From Symbiobacteriaceae bacterium (GTDB lineage: Bacteria; Bacillota; Sulfobacillia; Symbiobacteriales; Symbiobacteriaceae): 38,532 nt of DNA. Positions 16,510-24,339 of this stretch are shown in pieces (the stretch's first letter is position 1; every line of letters starts with the position of its first letter). The notes under the pieces are model-generated. The model saw nothing but the letters and a program-made list of their open reading frames with translations, was not told the DNA's origin and did no database searches. The stretch covers positions 1 through 38,532 of the forward strand of contig JARBUG010000026.1 of assembly GCA_029239785.1 (NCBI GenBank), given 5' to 3'. Made by a program: the position numbers and the translations under genes.

Positions 16510-18171
16510 CTATTCCCCAGCTTGCAGCGTTGCCTCCAGCGTCCCGGCCAGGGTCCGCAGCTCCCGCGACGCCCGGGCCGTGTCCCCCACAACCATCGTC
16601 AAGCGGCCCAGGTCGGCCCGCACCCGCGCCGCAGCCGCCAGCCCCTGCTTCGCCACATCCTCCACGGACTTGACCGACGCAGCCATCTGGCTGGAGGCGG
16701 TCGCCATCTCCTCCGTAGCCGCCGTATTCTCTTCGCTGATGGCGGCCATCTCGTTGATCGCATCTTCCATGCGGCTGCTCGTCTGCACCACGGCCTGAAT
16801 CCGGCCGTTAATCTCCTGTACCCTCGTCACCGTCAGCGCTACTGCCTGCTCAATCGAGGCCAAGGCCCCGCCGGCTTCGTTGGCGAGGGCCGACCCGTCG
16901 GCCGCCTCCTGGCTGGCCTCCGCCATCCCGTGCACGCAGGCGGCAGTGTCGTCCTGAATCTTGCCCAGCAGGGCGCCAATCTGGCGGGTAGCAGCGGATG
17001 AGCGTTCAGCCAGCCGGCGCACCTCTTCGGCGACCACCGCGAAGCCCCGTCCCTGTTCACCGGCCCGGGCCGCCTCAATCGCAGCGTTCAGCGCCAGCAG
17101 GTTGGTCTGATCGGCGATGCCGGTGATGGTGTTGACGATCTCGCCGATCTGGGCGGAATGCTGGCCGAGCTGATCCACCGTCGACGCCACCTTGCCGATG
17201 GTGCTGCCCAGCTTCTTCATGCCCGCCACCGACTTCGTTACGGCGGCGGCACCCGCGGTCGCCCGCTGGTGCGCGTCGGTCGATGCCCGGCTGACGCTGT
17301 CCGCAAACGACGCCATCGCCCCCAGGGAGGCCGTGATCTCGCCGGTCGCAGTGCTGCTGTGAACCGCCGACCGGCTCTGGTCCTCCGCCCCGGCGGCGAC
17401 CTGCCGGATGGCCGTCAGTTGCTGCTCGGTGGCCGCAGCCACCCCGGTCAGCAGTTTTGTCTGCTCGGTCATACCATGCTCCACCTGCTGGACCAATGAC
17501 TTGAACGCACCGTCCAGCAGGGCTTCGGCTTCCCGGGCGCCCTGGTCAAGGCCGACGGCCGAGCCGGTCAGCGTTTCGGCGGAGGCGCTCACCTGCTTAA
17601 GGATGCCGTCAAGCCGCTTCATCTGCGCAGCCTGGGCGGCGTTGGCATCGGCATTCTGGCGCAGGAGCTGGGCGAACTTCAGGGCGACACGCACCAGCAC
17701 TGCACCGACCATCATCACGATGACCACCCGATAACCAGCCATCGACAGCCAGTTGATGCCCGGGACGGGGCCGGCGCTCAGTGCCGCCGCTGCAGCCGCC
17801 GGCCCGGCGCCAACGTCGCCGCCGCCAAAGGCAAGCCAGGTGGAGAGTGCGACAAAACCGCCGGAGAGCACGGTACCGATGACCGACAGGATCAAATCTG
17901 CATAGAGCGCTGTTACAGCGACCGGCAGCACAAAGCCTGCCCAAATCTCCTTGGCAGCCTCCGGGACAATCTGCGAAATCGCCAGCATGAGCAGGGCCGT
18001 GGTGGCCGCGACAAGGTACCGCACCGCACGGGAAGGCGCACCGAGGAGGACTGCCGCAACCGGAATTCCCAGCAAACCGACGGCACTCAGAACCAACAGG
18101 CCATAGGCAGACCAAGCAACAGGCAGCCACCCGACCCAAACGACGGGGGCAAGGAGAATGACGGCGGCCAT
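16510..18171 (-). CDS. Methyl-accepting chemotaxis protein
   Basis: Chemoreceptor that signals to CheA/CheW; 553 residues. The N-terminal ~170 residues hold several hydrophobic membrane segments with almost no outer loop, so it lacks a classical periplasmic sensor and may sense through the membrane or the cytoplasm. The C-terminal signalling domain is a long alanine/glutamine-rich coiled coil with the conserved tip [20 protein letters not shown], then [20 protein letters not shown]. No clear HAMP domain is seen. The start is uncertain: ATG 18171 has no good ribosome site, and the frame stays open about 17 codons further upstream without ATG, GTG or TTG. It stands alone, away from other chemotaxis genes. 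Confidence 0.92.
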   Translation of the reverse strand: MAAVILLAPVVWVGWLPVAWSAYGLLVLSAVGLLGIPVAAVLLGAPSRAVRYLVAATTALLMLAISQIVPEAAKEIWAGFVLPVAVTALYADLILSVIGTVLSGGFVALSTWLAFGGGDVGAGPAAAAAALSAGPVPGINWLSMAGYRVVIVMMVGAVLVRVALKFAQLLRQNADANAAQAAQMKRLDGILKQVSASAETLTGSAVGLDQGAREAEALLDGAFKSLVQQVEHGMTEQTKLLTGVAAATEQQLTAIRQVAAGAEDQSRSAVHSSTATGEITASLGAMASFADSVSRASTDAHQRATAGAAAVTKSVAGMKKLGSTIGKVASTVDQLGQHSAQIGEIVNTITGIADQTNLLALNAAIEAARAGEQGRGFAVVAEEVRRLAERSSAATRQIGALLGKIQDDTAACVHGMAEASQEAADGSALANEAGGALASIEQAVALTVTRVQEINGRIQAVVQTSSRMEDAINEMAAISEENTAATEEMATASSQMAASVKSVEDVAKQGLAAAARVRADLGRLTMVVGDTARASRELRTLAGTLEATLQAGE

Positions 18172-18277
18172 CAGGGCCAGATACTCTACAACATACCTGC
18201 GAATGAATGTGATGAGGCTATCCTATGCGATGAAGCTGAAAGCCACCTGAACCGCGGCAGCGTGCCGGAAAAGAGAA

Positions 18278-18316
18278 AGGCCCTGGCTCACCCCACAGCG
18301 GGGGCAGCCAGGGCCT
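18278..18316 (-). terminator. Terminator of the sigma-subtilase operon
   Basis: Minus-strand hairpin with perfect 11-bp arms AGGCCCTGGCT / AGCCAGGGCCT, followed on that strand by TTCTCTTTTCC. It lies just after the intact subtilase gene. Confidence 0.85.
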
Positions 18317-18325
18317 CGACTTGCC

Positions 18326-19591
18326 TCACTTCTTAACCGCAGCGATGATTTTCGCGGGGTTCATAATCGGTCCCAACTTGTACTCCTTGCCGTCGCGGCT
18401 TACGGTGATCGTATCGCCGGTATCGTTCGCTGCCTTCAGGAACTGGTCGGGCGTCACCGCCGGATTCACCTGGCACGCCAGCGCATACACGCCCGCCATC
18501 CAGGGCACCGACCAGCTCAGGCCCCCGGTCCGGTCAAACCGGTAATGGTCAAGTCCTGTAGACCCGGCCACCGTCCGAGAATCCATGGGCGCATATACGT
18601 TGGCCCGCCAGTTCTGTCCGCCGCTCCGGAAGAACGAGTCCGCCCACCACGACCCGGGCTCATAGGACTTGGGGTCGTTGGGGTCCTTCAGTGCATCGCG
18701 CCCCAGCCCGTGAACGGCGTACTTGTACCGGTTGTCCATGTCGGTCGTAACCACCAGCACGCCCTCGGCAATCGCCCGCTTGTAAGCCTGCATTACCTCG
18801 GCGTAGCCATCTTCATCGGGACCGGCGCCGATCGAAACGCTGATTACCCGAATCCGCTGGTCGGCAGGCAGATTCTTGTTGTCATCCAGAATCTTGTTGA
18901 TGGTGGCCGCCATGGGGCGGAACGTCCGTTTGATGGGTTCGGCCTTCCAGTCCAGCACGAATTGGACGGCGTAATAGGTGACCTGAGCCTCGGGTGCGAC
19001 GCCGATCTGCTTGCCCACCAGCAGCGAGGTGACCGCTGCCCCGTGCATCTCTGCCGCCGGCGCCACTTCGCCGACCTCCGTGTACTTGATGACGCGGCCC
19101 GCGTATTCCTTGTGGTCGGTCAGCAGGGTCTGGTCCAGAATGGCGACATGGATGCCCTTGCCGGTGATGCCCTGGGCGTGCAGCGCCCGTACGCCCAGGC
19201 CGGGGTCCTTGCCCAGTTCCAGAGCTTTGGCCGGTTGGAATTCGGGGGGCAGGGCGGCCGGCCACTTGGTCTGAAGGTCGAAGGTCGCCCACTTGCTGAG
19301 AGCGGCGCCGTGCCTGGACAGGTCCAGTTTCGAGAGGTCGGCCTGGAAGAAGTTCCATGCATACGCCTGCGCGGGCGTGGGGACTGGCGGCAGTGTGGCC
19401 AGTGGCGCCGCCTTCCATGTCCGGGGGCCGTGCTCCTTCCCCTCGACCACTTTCAGGTCGCCCCAGTTGGTGGTGGTAACATCGGCAGCAGGTGCCGCGG
19501 CGAGGAACTGCCGGCCCAGCAGGCTGGCGCCCAGGAGCAGCACGACCACAACGACGATTGGCAGCGAAAAGGACCGGAAACTCATCTTCAT
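18326..19591 (-). CDS. Membrane-anchored or secreted subtilisin-family (S8) serine protease
   Basis: 421-residue protease with an N-terminal hydrophobic segment (about 10-30) as signal peptide or anchor. The S8 triad is readable: Asp153 in GIHVAILDQ, His183 in EMHGAAVTSLL, Ser359 in GLSWSVPWMAG (the GTSxAxP position). A region of ~120 residues before the Asp could be a propeptide or a spacer. The sequence around it is unusual for a subtilase (WW, NPNDPKSYEPGSWW), so the substrate is unknown. ATG 19591 has AAAGGAG 8 bases upstream. It is the last gene of a five-gene minus-strand operon, 32 bases after its own degenerate paralogue. It aligns with that paralogue along nearly its full length, so the two arose by tandem duplication. 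Confidence 0.88.
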   Translation of the reverse strand: MKMSFRSFSLPIVVVVVLLLGASLLGRQFLAAAPAADVTTTNWGDLKVVEGKEHGPRTWKAAPLATLPPVPTPAQAYAWNFFQADLSKLDLSRHGAALSKWATFDLQTKWPAALPPEFQPAKALELGKDPGLGVRALHAQGITGKGIHVAILDQTLLTDHKEYAGRVIKYTEVGEVAPAAEMHGAAVTSLLVGKQIGVAPEAQVTYYAVQFVLDWKAEPIKRTFRPMAATINKILDDNKNLPADQRIRVISVSIGAGPDEDGYAEVMQAYKRAIAEGVLVVTTDMDNRYKYAVHGLGRDALKDPNDPKSYEPGSWWADSFFRSGGQNWRANVYAPMDSRTVAGSTGLDHYRFDRTGGLSWSVPWMAGVYALACQVNPAVTPDQFLKAANDTGDTITVSRDGKEYKLGPIMNPAKIIAAVKK

Positions 19592-19623
19592 AGGAAGCGC
19601 TCCTTTCCTGAAGGCGGCGGGTG

Positions 19624-20859
19624 TCAGGGTGCCTTCTTCACCTGATCGATCACCCGCCCGGGGTTGATGATTGGCCCGAGTTGATACGTCTGCCCGTCCC
19701 GTCGGACGATGACGTAGTCGCCGGTCTCGTAGGCGATCTTCAAAAAGGCTTCCGGGGTGATTTGCGGGTTGGCCTGCACCGCCAGGGCGTACATGCCCGC
19801 CGCCCAGGGCAGGGCGGCGCCCAGCCCGATGCGCGGGTAGTAGCCGTAATGCGGCCCGGTCTGCGCGGCCAGCGTGCGGCCCTCCATCGGCACATAGAGG
19901 ATGTTGCTGGGTATCCACCACTTTCCGCCGTTCTTGAACCAGGCCTCCGTCCACCAGGAGCCGGTGGTGTATGACCGGACGTCATTCGGATCGGCATAAG
20001 GCTCCCGCCCCAGGCCCATCACCTGGTATCCGTACAGTTCGGTCATGTCGACGGTGACGATCAACACGTCCTCCCGCATGGCCCGCCGATAGGCGGCCTG
20101 CAGCGCCTCGTAGCCCAACTCGTCGGGGCTGGCCCCAATGGGGGCGCAGATGACCCGCACCCGGTCGGCCACGGGCAGGCGGCGGTTATCGTCCATAATC
20201 CGGTTGATGGCCGCAGCCATGTAGGTAAAGTCGCGGAGCTGGCCGTCATCGGAGCCGAACTGGGTGGTGTAGTAGCTGACCTTGACACCCGGAGCGACCC
20301 CCACGCTGGCACCGCTCATGATGGAGATGACGGCCAGACCGCCGGCATCGGGGACAGCGCCCACTTCGGCGTAGTTGATGCTCTGGCCGGCGTACTCGGG
20401 GTGACCGCGCCAGAGCGGGGCATTATCGAGGATGGCCACGTGGACACCCGCCCCGGTCAGGCCCTGCGCCTGGAGCTTTCGCACGCCCAGGCCGGGGTCT
20501 TTCCCCTGCTCAAGCAACGCCGCCGGCCGGAACTCGTTGGGCAGCGAAGCGGGCCAGAGGGTGGTGTTGTCAAAGACGGCGCCCCGGCTGAGCACGTCGC
20601 CCATGCCGCTCAGGGTGAGGCTGCGGGCATCTTTGCGCGTGAAGTCCATTTGAAAGGGCTTATCCACAGTCGGAGGCGGCGGTACCGCCCCCAGTTTTAC
20701 CAACGCCGCGTTGGTCGCCGGCGGCACGTTACGGTTCGCAACGATGGGGATATGCGGGGTGCTGGCAGCGGCGCTGTGCCGGATCAGCAGCCCCCCGATG
20801 AGCAGCAGCGGTATGGCGGCCAGGGCGCCGAACCAGGTCCACCCGAGGCGGTGCGTCAT
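19624..20859 (-). CDS. Subtilase-fold pseudoprotease, paralogue of the next gene
   Basis: 411-residue protein with an N-terminal membrane segment (about 8-26) and a subtilase domain clearly homologous to the downstream protease (shared YAGxxIxY-EVG, IGVAP/VGVAP, GLGR, GSWW, GPIxNP). The catalytic positions have decayed: Asp145 is kept (GVHVAILDN), but the His position is Gly173 (DAGGLAV against EMHGAAV) and the Ser position is Gly347 (GLGAALP against GLSWSVP). The open frame is otherwise clean, with no stop or frameshift, so it is a maintained protein rather than a dying gene. It has an AAGGAAGGA site before ATG 20859, and the start overlaps the upstream gene by 4 bases. A binding, sensing or partner role is likely; it may bind the active protease or its substrates. 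Confidence 0.88.
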   Translation of the reverse strand: MTHRLGWTWFGALAAIPLLLIGGLLIRHSAAASTPHIPIVANRNVPPATNAALVKLGAVPPPPTVDKPFQMDFTRKDARSLTLSGMGDVLSRGAVFDNTTLWPASLPNEFRPAALLEQGKDPGLGVRKLQAQGLTGAGVHVAILDNAPLWRGHPEYAGQSINYAEVGAVPDAGGLAVISIMSGASVGVAPGVKVSYYTTQFGSDDGQLRDFTYMAAAINRIMDDNRRLPVADRVRVICAPIGASPDELGYEALQAAYRRAMREDVLIVTVDMTELYGYQVMGLGREPYADPNDVRSYTTGSWWTEAWFKNGGKWWIPSNILYVPMEGRTLAAQTGPHYGYYPRIGLGAALPWAAGMYALAVQANPQITPEAFLKIAYETGDYVIVRRDGQTYQLGPIINPGRVIDQVKKAP

Positions 20860-21683
20860 GGGGCGGTCCTTCCTTTCAGCGCTACCACCGGCTGGTCGAT
20901 GAGGGGCGCCCCGCACCGGGTGCAGTAGTCCCAGTCCAGGGCCACGGGGTGTTTGCATTCCGGGCAGATTGGCTTGAGGGCGAAGCCGCAACGGTGGCAG
21001 AAGGCGGCGCCGTCGGGGGGCGTGCTGCCGCAGCCTGGGCAGGAGGAGGCGGAGGAGACTTGTCCTGCCCCCGACCGCGCCGCCAGCCAGATGGCGGCTC
21101 CCACTGGGCCCGTTAGCAGCCCCAGCAGGAACCAGGCCCGGGCCGATCTGCTCGTCCGATCGCGCACATCCAGCGCCAGGCAGGTCGCAATCGCCAGCCA
21201 CGCTGCCACCGCCGTCACCAGGGCGATCTGGTTTAGCACCGGCCAGGCAATCGCTCGGCGGTCCAGCAGCGCCCACAGCGCATACTGCTTGCCGTCCGGC
21301 CCCACAAAGGTCTGCGGGAGGTTGCCGCGCCAGTAATAGTCGCTCATGCGGTAGACCTGATCGACCTCGCTCCAGGTCTGATTCATCAGCCGCTGCGTGG
21401 TGGCGGCCAGAATCTGCCCGTCGGTGTGGTCCGCCTCGGTTACGTAGCTGCCCGACCAGTCCATGATGATGTTCATCTGGCTAAGCAGTCGCTGGAGTTC
21501 ATCGCTCTTTACACCAGACTCCCGAATCGCCCGGCTTACCTCCGCCTGAACGGCGGCGGCGCTCTGCCATTGACCCAGGTACCAGTTCTGCTCCAGGTAG
21601 TAGGCCCAGCCCGCCGTCACCAGGGTAACGAGGCCGTAGAACATGGCAACGGTAGCGGTCAGCCGTTTGAGGTTCCAGCGCAC
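20856..21683 (-). CDS. Membrane protein with outer domain and C-terminal double zinc ribbon
   Basis: 275-residue protein, family not recognised. Topology read from sequence: helix at about 10-29, an outer domain of about 120 residues (30-150), two further helices (about 150-171 and 183-202), then a cytoplasmic tail with two zinc ribbons, Cys215/218/229/232 and Cys240/243/254/257. So it can sense outside and signal inside through a zinc-bound tail. The GTG at 21683 is preferred because a short basic segment then leads into the first helix and a G-run lies upstream; the frame extends further up but overlaps the previous gene. Its stop overlaps the pseudoprotease start. It is an anti-sigma or co-sensor candidate by position only. 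Confidence 0.75.
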   Translation of the reverse strand: MRWNLKRLTATVAMFYGLVTLVTAGWAYYLEQNWYLGQWQSAAAVQAEVSRAIRESGVKSDELQRLLSQMNIIMDWSGSYVTEADHTDGQILAATTQRLMNQTWSEVDQVYRMSDYYWRGNLPQTFVGPDGKQYALWALLDRRAIAWPVLNQIALVTAVAAWLAIATCLALDVRDRTSRSARAWFLLGLLTGPVGAAIWLAARSGAGQVSSASSCPGCGSTPPDGAAFCHRCGFALKPICPECKHPVALDWDYCTRCGAPLIDQPVVALKGRTAP

Positions 21684-21685
21684 GG

Positions 21686-21979
21686 TCAGCGCACCCCCCT
21701 GCGGAGCAGAATCGGGCTGAGCGCGAGGGCCGAGACCGGCACAGCCAGCAGCCACCAGGGGCTGGCACCCAGCAGGAGGGCGACCAGGGCGGCGCCCAGG
21801 GCCGTTGCACCAGCGCCAATTACAAGGCGGCGTTCCACGTCATCGGCGGGGCCGCTGGTGGCCATGGCCGGGGGCCGGCCCAGGCGGCGCTTTAGCACAG
21901 CCCTGGTATAGGCTGCTTCCGGCGGCTCCGGCACGCCGGCGTCCCGATCCTTCTTCAGCAGTTCTTCGATGGCGTTCAC
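21686..21979 (-). CDS. Small two-helix membrane protein, possible anti-sigma factor
   Basis: 97 residues: a charged N-terminal half (about 1-50) and two hydrophobic helices (about 52-70 and 72-90) with a basic end. GTG 21979 has a strong GGAGGTGG site; its start overlaps the sigma stop (GTGA, 4 bases), so translation is coupled. That position directly after an ECF sigma gene is where anti-sigma factors usually sit, but no known anti-sigma motif can be seen. The next gene starts 2 bases beyond its stop. Confidence 0.7.
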   Translation of the reverse strand: MNAIEELLKKDRDAGVPEPPEAAYTRAVLKRRLGRPPAMATSGPADDVERRLVIGAGATALGAALVALLLGASPWWLLAVPVSALALSPILLRRGVR

Positions 21980-22476
21980 CGGGTTACCACCTCCGCTGTC
22001 AGCAGCCGCCTGAGCCGCTGCAAACCGTTGTGAATGCGAGACCGCACGGTGCCAATGGGCACGGCAAGCGCCCGGGCGATCTCTTCGTAACTCATGTCGT
22101 GATAATACCGGAGCAGAATCACCGAACGGTGCTCCAGGGGCAGGTCGAGCAGCGCCCGCCGCACCTGTTCGCAGTCGAGGCCCCGCAGGACCTCATCATC
22201 GACCGTGTCGGGGGCCTCCTGGTGCCACTCCTCCAGGGAGAGGAAGGCGCCCCAGCGCTTCTTCCGTCGCCACTGGTCGCGCAGCAGGTTGGTTGCGATG
22301 CTCAGGAGCCAGCTCTTGACGTTGGTTTCCGGGCGGCAGCGCTCGGCCGCGCGCAGCGCCCGCAACAGCGTCTCCTGCATGAGTTCCTCCGCCTGGTCGG
22401 CGTCGCCGCACATGCGGTAGAGGTAGGCGAACAGCGGGCCCTGCTGCTGCAGGAGTAGTTCCATGAGGGCCTCCAT
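21976..22476 (-). CDS. ECF-type RNA polymerase sigma factor
   Basis: 166-residue sigma factor. Region 2: AYLYRMCGDADQAEELMQ then ETLLRALR, followed by WLLSIATNLLRDQWRR. Region 4: LPLEHRSVILLRYYHDM and SYEEIARALAVPIGTVRSRIH, the -35 reading helix-turn-helix. ATG 22476 is chosen because GGAGGTGAG lies just upstream; a longer frame from 22509 would run over that site and over the promoter. It heads the five-gene operon. A candidate ECF promoter (TGAAC, 16 bases, CGTA) sits immediately upstream, so autoregulation is likely. Confidence 0.93.
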   Translation of the reverse strand: MEALMELLLQQQGPLFAYLYRMCGDADQAEELMQETLLRALRAAERCRPETNVKSWLLSIATNLLRDQWRRKKRWGAFLSLEEWHQEAPDTVDDEVLRGLDCEQVRRALLDLPLEHRSVILLRYYHDMSYEEIARALAVPIGTVRSRIHNGLQRLRRLLTAEVVTR

Positions 22477-22497
22477 CCGCTCACCTCCGCCAACATA

Positions 22498-22522
22498 TAC
22501 GCCTGACATAGGAAAAAGTTCA
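22498..22522 (-). promoter_or_regulatory. Candidate ECF-sigma promoter of the sigma-subtilase operon
   Basis: On the minus strand TGAAC (22522-22518) and CGTA (22501-22498) are separated by 16 bases. This is close to the Bacillus SigW-type pattern TGAAAC-N16-CGTA. The start of transcription would fall about 15 bases before the sigma ATG, leaving just enough leader for the ribosome site. Confidence 0.6.
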
Positions 22523-22604
22523 CGGCTGTAGAAAATATCGTAGCATGTAATATCAGACGAGTCCGTCCTCAGAAAGGACCACTCCGCCTGGGAGGTTTGC
22601 AGTC

Positions 22605-23330
22605 ATGACCACCCGTATCGCCCTGGTCACCGATATCCACGGAAACGCGCCCGCCCTGCGGGCAGCGCTTTCTGCCATCGATGCTGCCCCGGAGATCCAC
22701 CACATTGCTTGTCTCGGCGATGCGGTCAGCATCGGGCCGGATGTGAACGAGGTGCTCGACCTGCTGCGGGCGCGGCCCAACCTGTTCATGGTCAAGGGGA
22801 ACCACGAGACCTACGTGCTGGCCTGCCGCCGGGGCGAGCCGCTGCCCAAGGAGGTGGGCGCCGGCGAAGCTGTCCACCAGCGGTGGATGGCCGACCGCAT
22901 CACTTCGGCGCACGCGGCCTGGCTTGAGACGTTGCCATTTCAGGTGGAGGCGGAGTATGAGGGCGTGCGCATCCGGTTCCTGCATTACCATGGGGAGCAG
23001 TCGGGCCGGTTTGCGCCCTGGTGGCCTGATCTTGCGAAGATGGAGGAGCACTACGGCGGGGCGCCCGCCGATGTGGTCTGCTTTGGGCATATTCACAAGA
23101 CCCTGGTCGAGCAGGGGGCGGAGCGGCTCTACGTGGACCCCGGTTCGGCGGGGTGCTTTGACCGCCCGGCGGCCCGGTTTGCGATTCTGACGCTGGATGC
23201 CGGTCACGCGCAGGTGGAGTTGTGCGAGGCCCCCTACGATAACCAGGCGTTCCTGGCTTCGTACGATGCCCTGGAGGTGCCCGATCGGGAGTTCATCAGG
23301 CGCATCTTTCATGGCAATCAGGCTTGGTGA
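22605..23330 (+). CDS. Calcineurin-like metallophosphoesterase
   Basis: 241-residue predicted phosphoesterase or phosphodiesterase of the YfcE/MJ0936-like class, cytoplasmic. The dimetal motifs are complete: Asp10/His12 in VTDIHGN, Asp38 in CLGDAVSIGP, Asn65/His66 in GNHE, a later FLHYHGE histidine, and the GHIH motif. The substrate is not predictable. ATG 22605 has GGGAGG 9 bases upstream. It is divergent from the sigma operon and ends at a hairpin, so it is probably a one-gene unit. Confidence 0.88.
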   Translation: MTTRIALVTDIHGNAPALRAALSAIDAAPEIHHIACLGDAVSIGPDVNEVLDLLRARPNLFMVKGNHETYVLACRRGEPLPKEVGAGEAVHQRWMADRITSAHAAWLETLPFQVEAEYEGVRIRFLHYHGEQSGRFAPWWPDLAKMEEHYGGAPADVVCFGHIHKTLVEQGAERLYVDPGSAGCFDRPAARFAILTLDAGHAQVELCEAPYDNQAFLASYDALEVPDREFIRRIFHGNQAW

Positions 23331-23346
23331 CAGCGGGAAACGAAGA

Positions 23347-23371
23347 GGACCGGGGACGTTTTCCCCGGTCC
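23347..23371 (+). terminator. Hairpin terminator after the metallophosphoesterase
   Basis: Perfect 10-bp arms GGACCGGGGA / TCCCCGGTCC with a 5-base loop. The downstream T content is weak. Confidence 0.65.
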
Positions 23372-23387
23372 TTCGTATTGCTCTGGT

Positions 23388-23537
23388 TTATGAGGGGACG
23401 GCAAGGCCAACCGGTTCTTCAGATTCCACCGGAGCATTCCCTTGGGCATCATCATCACCGTTATGTTGATTGACATAAGAGTTGTCGCCTAAACCAAGTC
23501 GCTTGAAAAGAGGACCGGGGGAAGTACCCCCGGTCCG
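23388..23537 (-). other. In-frame 49-codon extension beyond the acyltransferase amber stop
   Basis: After the TAG of the acyltransferase the same frame stays open to a TAA at 23388. The translation looks partly protein-like (LFKRLGLGDNSYVNQHN, then an acidic NGDDDAQ and ESEEP run). It has no ATG or TTG; its only GTG is near the end. It may be a relic of a longer C-terminus cut off by the stop and terminator, or chance. Confidence 0.3.
23512..23536 (-). terminator. Terminator of the acyltransferase gene
   Basis: Perfect 10-bp arms GGACCGGGGG / CCCCCGGTCC, followed on the minus strand by TCTTTTC. It is nearly the same hairpin as at 23347-23371. Confidence 0.8.
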
Positions 23538-24218
23538 CTAAAATATCCGATTGAGCCAGGTCAGCAACTTCACCCGGGGCTGCCCGGGGTCCAGGGGCGG
23601 AATCGTCTCAGCCATCGCCTGTTCGACCCGGGCCAGCAACTCATCCTGGGGCTCGTCGGGCCGGGGCTCCAGCAGGGGGCCCACCCGCACCCGGATGCGC
23701 TTGCGGAAGTACAGCTCCACCGTGCCCGAAATCCCGAGAATCTGCACCGGGCGCCCCGTGCGGGCCGCAAACAGGGCCGCACCGTCCTTGAGCGGCTGCA
23801 GGCAGCCTTCCTCGGTGCCGCACTTGCCCTCCGGGAAAATGCCGAGCACGCCGCCGCCCTTCAGCACTTGCAGCGACTGCACGACCACAGCCCGACTCCC
23901 GCGGTGGCTCTGCCGGTCCACGGGAATAATGCCACCCGCCAGGTCAACCACCTTACGGACCAGCCAGGGGCCTTCGGTGGTGTACTCCGCCGCCGCCAGG
24001 TAGTGAACCCGGGGTGCTGCCGGCAGATGCGCCATGAGCACCAACGGGTCGATCCAACTCAGGTGGTTGCAGGTCAGCACGTAGCCGCCGCCCTCCGGCA
24101 GCCGCTCCAGTCCATCGATTTCAATATGAAAGAGCGACCTGAGCAGGCCGCGGCCAATCACCCGCAGAAAACGGAACGGAAGGTTGGCCTCGGCTGGAGA
24201 CGGGCTCTCTTTTGCCAT
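23538..24218 (-). CDS. 1-acyl-sn-glycerol-3-phosphate acyltransferase-like protein (PlsC family)
   Basis: Transfers an acyl chain to lysophosphatidate or a related lipid at the cytoplasmic membrane face; 226 residues, usual length. Catalytic block I is NHLSWID with His52 and Asp57 (HX4D); block III is FPEG at 128-131; a third conserved block lies near PVQILGISGT. It has no strong membrane helix, only amphipathic segments at the N-terminus. The start is uncertain: ATG 24218 gives the standard N-terminus with a G-run about 9 bases upstream; in-frame starts at 24266 and 24278 would add 16-20 polar residues. It stands alone between hairpins. Confidence 0.87.
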   Translation of the reverse strand: MAKESPSPAEANLPFRFLRVIGRGLLRSLFHIEIDGLERLPEGGGYVLTCNHLSWIDPLVLMAHLPAAPRVHYLAAAEYTTEGPWLVRKVVDLAGGIIPVDRQSHRGSRAVVVQSLQVLKGGGVLGIFPEGKCGTEEGCLQPLKDGAALFAARTGRPVQILGISGTVELYFRKRIRVRVGPLLEPRPDEPQDELLARVEQAMAETIPPLDPGQPRVKLLTWLNRIF

Positions 24219-24339
24219 CCTTCTTTGCCCCCCATTCTCATTCTCTTGATTCTGGCGGGTCGGCATCCATTCTGTCAACGATATTTCCGTTCCCTATGGA
24301 GACCCTACACTTTGGACGTACCGTGAGGAGGCAGAACAT

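Noticed and set aside
20663-20671. Single perfect DnaA box (TTATCCACA) inside the pseudo-subtilase gene
   Set aside because: An isolated 9-mer in coding sequence; chance occurrence is expected.
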